A stretch of DNA of 64,000 nucleotides from Anaerovorax sp. IOR16 (GTDB lineage: Bacteria; Bacillota; Clostridia; Peptostreptococcales; Anaerovoracaceae), in contig NZ_JADQTL010000002.1 of assembly GCF_017168145.1 (NCBI RefSeq), positions 124,001 to 188,000 of the forward strand. The letters are read 5' to 3'. The translations under genes were made by a program, and so were the position numbers. The notes under the pieces were generated by a model, which was not told the origin of the DNA, made no database searches, and saw only the letters and a program-made list of their open reading frames with translations. Shown piece by piece: positions 15,545-23,523 of the stretch (its first letter is position 1; the number at the start of each line of letters is the position of its first letter).

Positions 15545-16322
15545 CAGCCAATACCTCCCTTACAAATTCTTTATAGCTTAAAGAGATCTTTGAGCTCGCA
15601 TCAAATTCCGCAATGGTCTTTCGTTGGCGAAATGCTCTTGCGGCTTTGGTACTTGTCCCTATTTTGGCTTGATATAGTGGAATCCTAAAATATTCACAAC
15701 TTTCTTTTAGTCCTTTAAGTACTTCTCTTGCTTCCAGCAGCCGTTCATCAAACATCGTAAGTAATACCCCTACAATTTTTAAATTTGGATTAGTTTCCAT
15801 CTTAATCATTTCAACAGTATCAATCAAAGATTCAAACCCCTTTGTATCCATATCATTCGATTTAACAGGTACGATTAATGCATCACTTGCAGTTAATGCA
15901 TTAACAACCAAAGAGCCGAGCGTAGGTGGACAATCAATTATAATATAATCGTACAATGTTCGAAGCGGGGCAATGATTTTCTTAAGTAGATATTCTCTTG
16001 CTACAATAACTCTTTGCATTGATGCATCTGCAACTGAAAGTGTTAAGTTTGCTGGAATATATTCCACCTTTCCGCGGCTTAATATGTAGTCCTTAATATC
16101 CGGTAACGGTTTCCGATCAATCAATTCCATAAATAAATCACCAATAGTAAATTCCAGCTCTGACGGTACTTGTCCCATAGAAGTCGTCAATGAGCCTTGC
16201 GGATCCATATCGATGGTTAAAACCTTTTTCCCTTGCTCTGCCATTTCTGCTGCCATATTAAACACTGTAGTTGTTTTTCCTACGCCACCCTTTTGATTAA
16301 TAATCGCATATACTTTTCCCAT
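15537..16322 (-). CDS. parA: ParA-like partition ATPase
   Basis: 261 residues from ATG (MGKVYAIINQKGGVGKTT) preceded by GGAGAGGAAAG; a longer frame adding 19 residues would run through palindrome D and is rejected. It has a deviant Walker A KGGVGKTT at residues 11-18, DMDPQG near 41-46 and DCPPTLG near 124. The ATPase moves the element by interacting with ParB. It is the first gene of the par pair and probably autoregulated through palindrome D. Confidence 0.95.
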   Translation of the reverse strand: MGKVYAIINQKGGVGKTTTVFNMAAEMAEQGKKVLTIDMDPQGSLTTSMGQVPSELEFTIGDLFMELIDRKPLPDIKDYILSRGKVEYIPANLTLSVADASMQRVIVAREYLLKKIIAPLRTLYDYIIIDCPPTLGSLVVNALTASDALIVPVKSNDMDTKGFESLIDTVEMIKMETNPNLKIVGVLLTMFDERLLEAREVLKGLKESCEYFRIPLYQAKIGTSTKAARAFRQRKTIAEFDASSKISLSYKEFVREVLADE

Positions 16323-16337
16323 TTTTCTTTCCTCTCC

Positions 16338-16362
16338 ACTTCGTGCCCATTGGGCGCAAAGT
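16338..16362. repeat. 25-bp palindrome D in front of parA
   Basis: Twelve-base arms around one central base with two mismatches (ACTTCGTGCCCA / TGGGCGCAAAGT), 16 bp upstream of the parA start. Same outer ACTT...AAGT and inner GCC/GGC layout as palindromes A-C. The position is right for an autoregulatory operator. Confidence 0.7.
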
Positions 16363-16402
16363 TCACTCTTACGACTCACTTATTATTTTTTTACAGTATT
16401 AC

Positions 16403-17281
16403 TCACATTAGACCGGATGCTTTCACTTGGTAATAATGCTCCATGGTAGCAGGAGCATTATACAAAGCTGCTAAAAGATAATTCTTCATGTTATAAACTT
16501 TTGTTGTATTCTGTGATAAACAATTTAAAACGTACTGAATATGAGATGAGTTAATCATCTGTATTCTACGTTTCATATCCTCACTCGAAATTTGATTTCC
16601 TGAGAGCATCCATTGTTCTCGGTTCGATTTTTTCACTTCTGCCATCAGCTCCACAATTTCACTCAGTAACGTCTGATCATAGGATTCTTTTAAAATCTCG
16701 TATTCAATTTTTTCTTTTATCTCATCTACCATCTCATCCATCGAATTCATTGATGGATCGATTGATTGATTCGTATTTAATAAATCTTTATTTTGTATAT
16801 TAGTATTTAATTGCACAGGATTTTCCTGTTTAGGTTTCCCCTGATTAGGAAAACCCAAGATTGGATTTTCCAATTTAGGTTCTTCCAATGTTGGATTATC
16901 TAAAATAGGTATTTCCAGTTTAGGATTTTCCAATTTATAAGATCCTGAATTAGTGAAGCTCACTTTTCTCGAATTTTCCTCTATCAACTGCGGATGCTCA
17001 AAGATGGTATATTCACTTCCTTCTAACTGTCCCTTTTCATTTCGAACTCTTTGGCGTAAAATATACCCATGAGAACTCAATTCCTTAATGGCAGCATTAA
17101 TGGAGTCAATGCCATCTTTACTAATCGCAGCCAAACCTTTTAATGTATAGTCCCAATCCTCCGGCAAACTCAGCATTAAAGACAGCAACCCTTTTGCCTT
17201 TAAGGAAAGTTTCTTATCCTTAAGATGATAATTTGACATGACGGTATAATTTTGATTTTTCATTACTCTAAAAACTGCCAT
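16403..17281 (-). CDS. replication initiator-like winged-helix protein
   Basis: 292 residues from the ATG giving MAVFRVMKNQNYTVMSNYHLKDKKLSLKAKG, 7 nt after GGAGG; a start at 17,377 is rejected because it overlaps that site. The N-terminal 100 residues are the winged-helix domain found in plasmid and ICE replication proteins (RepA_N/DnaD-like primosome type). A linker (about residues 117-156) is made of eight pentapeptides of the (L/Q)-x-x-P-x type. The C-terminal 110 residues are helical. It is expected to bind the origin and load the replisome. It lies upstream of parA, the usual rep-par layout, and next to the element edge. Confidence 0.8.
   Translation of the reverse strand: MAVFRVMKNQNYTVMSNYHLKDKKLSLKAKGLLSLMLSLPEDWDYTLKGLAAISKDGIDSINAAIKELSSHGYILRQRVRNEKGQLEGSEYTIFEHPQLIEENSRKVSFTNSGSYKLENPKLEIPILDNPTLEEPKLENPILGFPNQGKPKQENPVQLNTNIQNKDLLNTNQSIDPSMNSMDEMVDEIKEKIEYEILKESYDQTLLSEIVELMAEVKKSNREQWMLSGNQISSEDMKRRIQMINSSHIQYVLNCLSQNTTKVYNMKNYLLAALYNAPATMEHYYQVKASGLM
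16814..16933. repeat. eight tandem 15-bp repeats inside the rep gene
   Basis: Eight direct 15-bp units without gaps, minus-strand consensus TTGGAAAATCCTAAA with variation; each unit encodes five residues (LENPK, LEIPI, LDNPT, LEEPK, LENPI, LGFPN, QGKPK, QENPV). In RepA_N-type plasmids the origin lies in the variable middle of rep, so these may be initiator-binding iterons. They could also simply be a flexible protein linker. Confidence 0.75.
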
Positions 17282-17380
17282 CTTAAATCCTCCAACTTTT
17301 ATTTGCTGTAATAAAAAAAGATTGCCTTTCTCTTGCAATCCTTGTAATATAATCTTATTAAATTGTTTATTTTTCAATCT

Positions 17381-17914
17381 TTACTGCTTATTGGGTTTAT
17401 TCCATGCTTCATTCGCGCTGCATATCGCCATGCCTTTTAATAAATTTTCTACACTTTGCGTTTCTCCAGTTTCCATATACATTTGACTTCCGCCCATGCT
17501 TGCCGCTCGTTCACTGATTGTAACTTGATCTTTCATACTGATTTGACCACGATCTACGGCTTCCAAAGCCAGCAGCATTGTCATAATTTTTGTAACACTT
17601 GCAGGAGGCAATTGCTCATGACAGTTTTGCTCATAGATAATGGTTCCTGAACCAGCATCCAAAAGAACTGCCGATTTTGCATCTACATTAAGACTTCCTT
17701 CTGCAATTTCTGTTTTTGTCCCTACAGCAGATGGCGTAATAGCTGTTTCCTCTACCGCGGATGGCGTAACGATTGGTTCCTCTTTCACGGATGTGGGCAT
17801 AAAAGGTATTCTCCAAAAATGAGAAAAAGAAACAATAAAAGCAAAAATAATAGCGAAAATTAATACTGCTGACAAAGCCAACGGCATTCCCTTCTTTTTT
17901 TTATATAAATACAA
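17381..17914 (-). pseudogene. truncated D-alanyl-D-alanine carboxypeptidase (dacF-type)
   Basis: 177 residues remain of a protein that is normally about 380-400. TTG start after AAGGGGGG. An N-terminal membrane signal (LALSAVLIFAIIFAFIVSF) is followed by a Ser/Pro/Thr-rich linker, then the penicillin-binding domain: LDAGSGTIIYEQN, the ASVTK active site (S-x-x-K) and the second motif SAN in ICSANEA. Homology ends at once after SANEA; the tail WNKPNKQ is foreign. The KTG motif and C-terminal domain are missing, so the enzyme is not functional. The cut coincides with the edge of the mobile element. The remaining part should lie at the far end of the element, outside the window. Confidence 0.85.
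17385..17415. other. putative element-chromosome junction
   Basis: The dacF reading frame loses family similarity at this point, while the rep gene of the element lies immediately to the left. This makes the stretch the likely attachment-site half. No duplicated core can be checked because the other end is outside the window. Confidence 0.55.
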
Positions 17915-18005
17915 CGTAAACCCCCCTTACTCGTTTTCTTTCTAAAAGATATTGCGATAAAAGGGATTTTAGACCATAGGAAGACAAATTCTATTTAATA
18001 GTAGT

Positions 18006-18038
18006 AAAGGACAATTCACTATTATAGGATTGTCCTTT
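18006..18038. terminator. hairpin terminator
   Basis: Perfect arms AAAGGACAAT and ATTGTCCTTT with a 13-nt loop between the convergent-free ends of the 197-residue gene and the dacF remnant. It is preceded by a 16-bp motif repeated at 19,113. Confidence 0.65.
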
Positions 18039-18064
18039 ATCGTATTATTTTAAGCATATATCAA

Positions 18065-18658
18065 TTATTCCTGATTTACAGGTATTCTCTCAGGCTCTCC
18101 AAAAATTTTATATAAATATTCGTATTCTTCCAAGCTATGATCAATCCACTTATCTTTAATCTCTTGTATTTGTTCTTTTGTTAACTCTTCTGAACTCATC
18201 ACCTCAGAATAAGTTTTCCCATTTTTCTTCCAAGTAATTTCAAGGCATGCAGAGTGATAAATATCATCAGAATCTTCGGTATACCATCTTTTCTCCCCGA
18301 TAAAAAAATGTCTATCCATTACAACTGATCTATCAATTCTAGCAACTCCATCTAGGATTTTTTCACGATTATAAATGTACATTTTATGATCTATTACACC
18401 ACGTATATCGACGGTATTTTCTACTTTACCTTTCCCTTTATACCTAAAAAATGGCGTGTAACCAAAATCAGACGGACCTAATAATTCCCAATTTTCACTA
18501 GAAGCAATCACATGAAATGACTTTAGTGCAACTATGTCTTTTAACATCGCATTGTGAGTAAACCAACCCCAAGAATACATGATTAGCAGCATAACAATCG
18601 TCCATGCAAATAACAATTGTAGAAATACTTTAAACTTATTTTTGAATTTATCTCCCAT
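18065..18658 (-). CDS. membrane-anchored hypothetical protein, 197 residues
   Basis: An N-terminal basic segment and one membrane span (about residues 10-32, LQLLFAWTIVMLLIMYSWGWF) are followed by an extracytoplasmic domain with beta-strand pattern and many aromatic residues (FGYTPFFRYKGKGK, MDRHFFIGEKRWYTEDSDD), ending in a charged helix (EQIQEIKDKWIDHSLEEYEYLYKIF). No family recognised. It lies between two copies of a 16-bp direct repeat, so it may belong to an acquired segment. The ribosome site is weak (AGGGA). Confidence 0.65.
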   Translation of the reverse strand: MGDKFKNKFKVFLQLLFAWTIVMLLIMYSWGWFTHNAMLKDIVALKSFHVIASSENWELLGPSDFGYTPFFRYKGKGKVENTVDIRGVIDHKMYIYNREKILDGVARIDRSVVMDRHFFIGEKRWYTEDSDDIYHSACLEITWKKNGKTYSEVMSSEELTKEQIQEIKDKWIDHSLEEYEYLYKIFGEPERIPVNQE

Positions 18659-19215
18659 AGTCCCTACACTTTCAATTAATTTTTTATAATAACTCTAGTT
18701 TAATGAATGATGTTAATATAAACTATTGAATATAAAAAATACGATACACTAAATTCTTACAAAAAAACTCTTCCAAAATAATAATTATTTGTTTTCGCTT
18801 TGTTATATCTTATACCGGAATCCAATCCAACAAATTCCTTTCAACTACAAATTTATTGCTTCTGTCCTTAATTTAACCATATATGTAATTTCCATAATCG
18901 TCAATATATTTTTAATAATTTGTATTATATTAAATAGTATATTAATTACAAAACTATTACCTCCCATTAAATGGGCAGTTTATTCAGGACATTACTTCTT
19001 AAGGAACTTGACTCTTCTTATTTATTATACAATTCTCAATTGTAGGAAGTCCAAGAAGATGCTTTCTTCGCCACTAATTCACTTGCCATCTTTACTCCTC
19101 CAACTTAAATTGCAAATTCTATTTAATAACAGAAAAGGAAGAGTATCTATTTTTACTCTTCCTGGGTGATTGCTTTTATTGTTATATAAACTTTACTTAA
19201 TAATCCCGTTCAAAC
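18659..19215. other. AT-rich intergenic region with repeat and terminator
   Basis: No convincing gene in about 557 bp. It contains a 16-bp sequence (19,113-19,128, CAAATTCTATTTAATA) identical to 17,985-18,000, a good hairpin terminator (19,137-19,162, arms GGAAGAGTA/TACTCTTCC), and on the minus strand a 17-codon frame at 19,036-19,089 behind a strong GGAGG site, which may be the start of a decayed gene. Confidence 0.6.
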
Positions 19216-19923
19216 TTATTTTATTATTTGCTTCTTGATCCAACTTCTATAAATTTTCAAATCATCATCTGTATGAAAATAGTGTTCAGCATTTTCTGCT
19301 ATTTCAAAATTACAGTTAAATGCTGTTACAAAAGATTGTACCACATCATATTCACAAAGATTATCTTTCTTTCCAAATAAAATGGAAGTTGGATTAGCCC
19401 ATTTGGTAATAGGATTTTGTTTTACATATTGGTAATAGTCCCAATACAAAGTGTGACCAATAGAAGTAGCTATTTCTTGTTCTTTTTCAAGTCTTTCCTG
19501 TGTAATATTAAGCCACTTCATCATGTTAGTTATGATTCGCTCCATATCTACAATGGGGGATAAAAATAAACTTTGCTTTAACAGTTCATTTTTGTATGCC
19601 AGTAAACTAAAGTAAGCCCCCATACTATTAGCAAATATGCTGATAGTATTTGTTTGCATTTTTGCAAATCTCATCACTTTTTCCAAATCAGCAATACAAT
19701 TCTGTGCCTTGCATAATGTAGGTTCTTCCTTTCTATCACCATGCTTTGGTAAATCAAAGCTAAGAACCTGATAACCTAATGGAATCGTTTCTTCTGCAAG
19801 AATCGCAATAGGAACATCCGATTTTGATGACATATTTCCATGTACCGCAACAAATAGCTTTGAACTCTTTTCTCCCCACAAAATTGCAGGTATATCATCA
19901 ATTAATATATTTTCTTTTATCAT
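19216..19923 (-). CDS. alpha/beta hydrolase
   Basis: 235 residues of single-domain alpha/beta hydrolase type. LFVAVHGNMSSKSD is the oxyanion loop; FANSMGAYFS holds the nucleophile serine (A-x-S-x-G instead of G-x-S-x-G); ILFGKKDNLCEY gives the acid residue, and EHYFHTDDD the histidine. It lacks a signal peptide, so it is cytoplasmic. Substrate unknown; such enzymes are often esterases or acyl-transferases. The ATG follows GGAGA by 6 nt. Confidence 0.8.
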   Translation of the reverse strand: MIKENILIDDIPAILWGEKSSKLFVAVHGNMSSKSDVPIAILAEETIPLGYQVLSFDLPKHGDRKEEPTLCKAQNCIADLEKVMRFAKMQTNTISIFANSMGAYFSLLAYKNELLKQSLFLSPIVDMERIITNMMKWLNITQERLEKEQEIATSIGHTLYWDYYQYVKQNPITKWANPTSILFGKKDNLCEYDVVQSFVTAFNCNFEIAENAEHYFHTDDDLKIYRSWIKKQIIK

Positions 19924-20071
19924 ATTTATCTCCTATTTTTTTATAGAGATATTACCCTCCACAAAAATTTTATTATTTCATTATACATAATGTTTCCTCC
20001 TTTCTCGGTTAATTTTATCTTTAATAGCATATAGCGAAATTACAATATTTGCAACATACATATTAATGATA

Positions 20072-20359
20072 TTACTTTTTCATTTTATCTTTTTTTATTC
20101 GATCAATTTCTAATTTTTTATGTTCATTCATGCACTTTCTATAAAAATTTTTATAATATTTTTGTTCTGGATGTCTTTCTGAATAAAACCATCTTATGAT
20201 ACTTTTTGAATTCTCCTTTTTGCTATGTTGTGTAATATCTTTATCCCTCTCATTCGATATTTCTCTGTATTTATAATATATATAGGATGTTATAGCAAGA
20301 ACGATAGCTATAATAAATATAAACATAATGTTAAATTCAATAAATTCATTAAAATACAT
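20072..20359 (-). CDS. small membrane protein, 95 residues
   Basis: One N-terminal membrane span (about residues 6-30, FNIMFIFIIAIVLAITSYIYY) followed by a very basic cytoplasmic tail (KENSKSIIRWFYSERHPEQKYYKNFYRK...KKDKMKK). ATG 7 nt after AGGAGG. No family recognised. It may be a stand-alone gene; about 150 bp on either side hold no other gene. Confidence 0.6.
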   Translation of the reverse strand: MYFNEFIEFNIMFIFIIAIVLAITSYIYYKYREISNERDKDITQHSKKENSKSIIRWFYSERHPEQKYYKNFYRKCMNEHKKLEIDRIKKDKMKK

Positions 20360-20508
20360 TTAATAAACCTCCTGTTTCTTTCGTTTATGATTTAAAATAT
20401 ATTTTTTAAATATATTTATAGTAAATGTTTCAGAATTTACATAAATATCAGAAATATTATAACATAACAAAAGAACTAAGAGTTACTAATTATAAAAAAA
20501 ATAAAAAA

Positions 20509-20532
20509 GGAGCAGATATCGTTATCTGCTCC
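20509..20532 (-). terminator. terminator after the YfcC-family gene
   Basis: Perfect arms GGAGCAGATA and TATCTGCTCC with a 4-nt loop, followed on the minus strand by a long T-run. Confidence 0.85.
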
Positions 20533-20550
20533 AGACTTCATTAACAATAA

Positions 20551-21947
20551 TTAGGAAAAATTAATCATCGTGGAAATTACAACCAAAATTACTTGAAGGA
20601 TTACCATCATAAAGAAAAGCGGTCCCATAAATCGATACCATTTTTCTACCGGGATTCCCATCAAACCACATTCCAATGCAACTGAAGTTGGCCAGAATAA
20701 GTTTGAAAAGCCATCACCAAATTGAAATGCTAGTACTGCAATCTGACGATTCATTCCGATTGCATCTGCTAAAGGAACCATAATCGGCATAGATACGGCA
20801 GCCTGACCAGAACCGGATGGAATGAAGAAATTTATTAAATTTTGAACTGCAACCATTCCCACTGCTGCAATACTGCTTCCAACATTAGTTAATGTTCCCG
20901 CCATATAATATACAACCGTATCAATAATATTTCCTTCTGTCATTACAATTGTAAGCGATCTTGCAATACCAACAACCAACGCACCAAAAATAACTTCTGC
21001 CACCGCTTCAACAAAGAATCCGGCAATTTTACTAAGTCCAAAGCCACCGATTATTCCAACGATAATCATCATCGTCAAAAATAATGCAGACAATTCACTT
21101 AAGTACCAACCAAGCTGACTTGTTCCATACACTAAGATACCAATCGTTATCATAAATAATAACATAATAATTTTATGTTTTGCTGTAAAAGGCAGAGCTT
21201 CCATCTTTTCACGAGTCATACTTCCGCCTGTATTAAACTTTACGTCTCGTACAATGGATAAACTTGGATCTTTTTTTACACGATGTGCATATCTCATTAA
21301 ATACCAAATAACAAGACTTTGAAATAGTACAAAACAAATGATTCTATACACTACACCTGAACCAATTGGTAATTCTGCGATGCCCTGTGCTATACCAATT
21401 GTAAATGGATTTAATGTAGCTGCCGCGAAACCGGTAGCAGTACCTAAAACAACTGCGGCGCCGCCAACTAATCCATCATAGCCTAATGCAATGGCAATAC
21501 CTATAAAAGCAGGTAGTAATCCATAAACCTCTTCATACATTCCAAATGTCGATCCGCAAATACCAAATAGGATCATAAAAGCTGGGAAAATTAATACTTC
21601 TGATCCTCTTAGTTTTCTGACCAGCGCTCCCATTGAGCCATAGAATGCACCGGTTTGTATCAACATATATACAAATCCATAAGCAAAGAAAAAAAAAAGA
21701 TAATATCCGCTGCATCAACAAGTCCATCACCAAGAGACATCACCATACCAAAAGGACTAACCGGTGTTTGCTCAACAAAGTGAAACGAGTCCTGAACGAC
21801 AATGGTTCTCCCTGTAATCGGATCCTCCATTCTATCATACGAACCGGCAGGAATAATGTAAGTTAAAATAGTGACAATAACAAGAATAATTCCGATTATC
21901 ACATACGTATGTGGGACCTTAAATTGTTTTTTCTTCATGGTTTCCAT
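20551..21947 (-). pseudogene. YfcC-family carboxylate/peptide carrier, frameshifted
   Basis: Two frames together give a complete YfcC/C4-dicarboxylate-anaerobic-carrier protein. The 95-residue N-terminal part (METMKKKQFKVPHTYVIIG...) ends at a run of ten A (minus T), after which the family sequence FAYGFVYMLIQTGAFYGSMG continues in the other frame to GSGQAAVSMPIM and IPVEKWYRFMGPLF. Compare the intact homologue at 43,271-44,665. One T more, or two fewer, would restore the frame. This may be a mutation, phase variation or a sequencing error. A sigma-54 promoter precedes it, and M20 hydrolases follow upstream on the map. Confidence 0.85.
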
Positions 21948-21996
21948 ATCTGTCTCCTTTCATAATAAGCAATAATAATGACTTACCCTTATATAT

Positions 21997-22013
21997 TTGC
22001 AAATCACATGCCA
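21997..22013 (-). promoter_or_regulatory. sigma-54 (-24/-12) promoter for the YfcC-family carrier
   Basis: The minus strand reads TGGCATGTGATTTGCAA: GG and GC dinucleotides are 10 bp apart and all conserved -24/-12 positions match. It lies about 50 bp before the carrier start. The PAS-AAA+ activator encoded at 24,897 is the likely partner. Confidence 0.85.
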
Positions 22014-22091
22014 TTTTTAGAATTTTCATATAATAGGTTTTAAAGCCTATTTTTTAAACGTTTTTATTTGAATATTTAAAATTCGCTGTTA

Positions 22092-22145
22092 ATTATAAGT
22101 CATTACATACAACTTCCGAGTTAAAATTAACTTATCAAGTCATAT
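22092..22145 (-). promoter_or_regulatory. candidate upstream activating sites
   Basis: ATGACTTATAATTA (minus strand, 22,091-22,104) and a similar ATGACTTGATAAG motif (about 22,131-22,143) lie 80-150 bp upstream of the -24/-12 promoter. ATGACTTATAAT recurs at 24,839-24,850 before the activator gene itself. They could be binding sites for the activator. Confidence 0.4.
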
Positions 22146-22172
22146 TTAACAACATTATGTCAAAAATACATA

Positions 22173-22206
22173 AAAAAACTCCCAGTTTATTTCACTGAGA
22201 GTTTTT
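22173..22206 (-). terminator. terminator after the first M20 gene
   Basis: Arms around AACTCCCAGT and ACTGAGAGTT with T-runs on both sides; positioned just downstream of the M20 stop codon. Confidence 0.75.
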
Positions 22207-22221
22207 ACACCTTGTTATTCA

Positions 22222-23424
22222 TTATCTATTCTTTATCTTTTCCAACTCTAATTTTGCCTGCTGAACAAGTTCTGGTTTCTCATATAAATCAAATGAAACC
22301 CCTACAAGGACATTTACAACTTGATGCATCTTCTTATGCGCAAGATACGAGTCTGCATATTCTAAAGCTTGACGGTCATGTACACAGAATCGAACATCAT
22401 CATCCATACCAATTTCCATATATAGTGTCGGGCATACATAACTAACATTTCCGATATCAGTAGAACCCGGTAAGATATATTCCTCTCTATGAACCTTATC
22501 AATTCCGTTATTTAACAAATTTTCCTCGGCTATTTTATTCAAGATAGGAACACTTATAAGATCATCCAAAGAAGGTTCAGGTATAACAATTTTATATTGA
22601 CAACCAGTCATAATTGCAGCACCCTTAACACAATTTTTCACTTTTTCTGTGATAGAGTTTAGTACCGATCTTCTTTTGGCTCTGACAAAAAATTTACAAG
22701 CCGCATGTTCCGGCACAACATTGGCTGCACTGCCTCCATCTGTAACTATCCCATGAATTCGAACATCAGAAGGAACATGTTGTCTTAAGGCATTGATACC
22801 TGCATATGTAAGTTGAACCGCATCTAATGCATTGATTCCATCATGCGGAAATTGGGCAGCATGTGCAGCTTTTCCGGTAAAATAAAATTCCAATGAATCC
22901 AATGCAAGTGCACCAGGATCTATTTCGGTTGATTCCTCTAGATGCGCTTGCAAAATAATATCAATGTCATCAAATCCGCCTTGATTTATCATGCCAACTT
23001 TAGCGTTATAGGATTCTTCTGCAGGTGTTCCAATCAGAACAATTTTGCCATTAAATTCATTACACATTCTACCTAAAACAATTGAAGCGCCCGCTGATGT
23101 CGCTGCAATCCAATTATGTCCGCATGCATGTCCCGGTTCTCCGTTCTCTCCATAGCCCGGAAGTGCATCGTATTCTGCTAAAAGTGCAATGGTAGGTCCA
23201 TTGCCATTCCCTTTTTCAGCCCGAAAACCGGTTTTTTCTCCAGCATATGGGTAAGTTACTTCAAAACCTTCCCTTTTCATTATATTAACTAGATATTCTG
23301 CACTCTTATATTCTTCTCCGCCCAATTCAGGGTTTTGAAAAATAAAGGTGGAAATCGCTTCAATTTTGTCGGCAAGGTCTGCTTCCATTTTTGCTGCAGC
23401 AAGCTTTTTATTATAGTCAATCAT
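22222..23424 (-). CDS. M20 family amidohydrolase (AbgB-like)
   Basis: 400 residues, cytoplasmic. GHACGHNWI near residue 100 carries metal-binding His and Cys/Asp-type ligands of the M20D amidohydrolase group; PAEES follows with the catalytic glutamate pair, then HGIVTDGGSAANVVPEHAACKFFVRAKRR (dimerisation domain) and STDIGNVSYVCPTL. M20 enzymes cleave acyl or peptide bonds of N-acyl amino acids, dipeptides or aminobenzoyl-glutamate; the exact substrate is unknown. It follows a close paralogue, has its own sigma-54 promoter, and lies next to a YfcC-type carrier, suggesting uptake and cleavage of the same compound. Confidence 0.9.
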   Translation of the reverse strand: MIDYNKKLAAAKMEADLADKIEAISTFIFQNPELGGEEYKSAEYLVNIMKREGFEVTYPYAGEKTGFRAEKGNGNGPTIALLAEYDALPGYGENGEPGHACGHNWIAATSAGASIVLGRMCNEFNGKIVLIGTPAEESYNAKVGMINQGGFDDIDIILQAHLEESTEIDPGALALDSLEFYFTGKAAHAAQFPHDGINALDAVQLTYAGINALRQHVPSDVRIHGIVTDGGSAANVVPEHAACKFFVRAKRRSVLNSITEKVKNCVKGAAIMTGCQYKIVIPEPSLDDLISVPILNKIAEENLLNNGIDKVHREEYILPGSTDIGNVSYVCPTLYMEIGMDDDVRFCVHDRQALEYADSYLAHKKMHQVVNVLVGVSFDLYEKPELVQQAKLELEKIKNR

Positions 23425-23461
23425 AGAGTAACGTCCTCACTTTCTTTTTTTAACTATAATA

Positions 23462-23478
23462 TAGCAATTAACATGCCA
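23462..23478 (-). promoter_or_regulatory. sigma-54 (-24/-12) promoter for the M20 gene
   Basis: The minus strand reads TGGCATGTTAATTGCTA with exact GG-N10-GC spacing, about 40 bp before the start of the 400-residue hydrolase. Seven of eight outer consensus bases match the promoter at 21,997. Confidence 0.85.
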
Positions 23479-23523
23479 ACTAATTAGAATGTTTCAGATT
23501 TACTTATGAAAAAGTTTAACTTT

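Noticed and set aside
18789-19169. Rightward 126-residue hydrophobic frame in the 18.7-19.2 kb gap
   Set aside because: No ribosome site, non-ATG start, low-complexity hydrophobic composition and overlap with a terminator.
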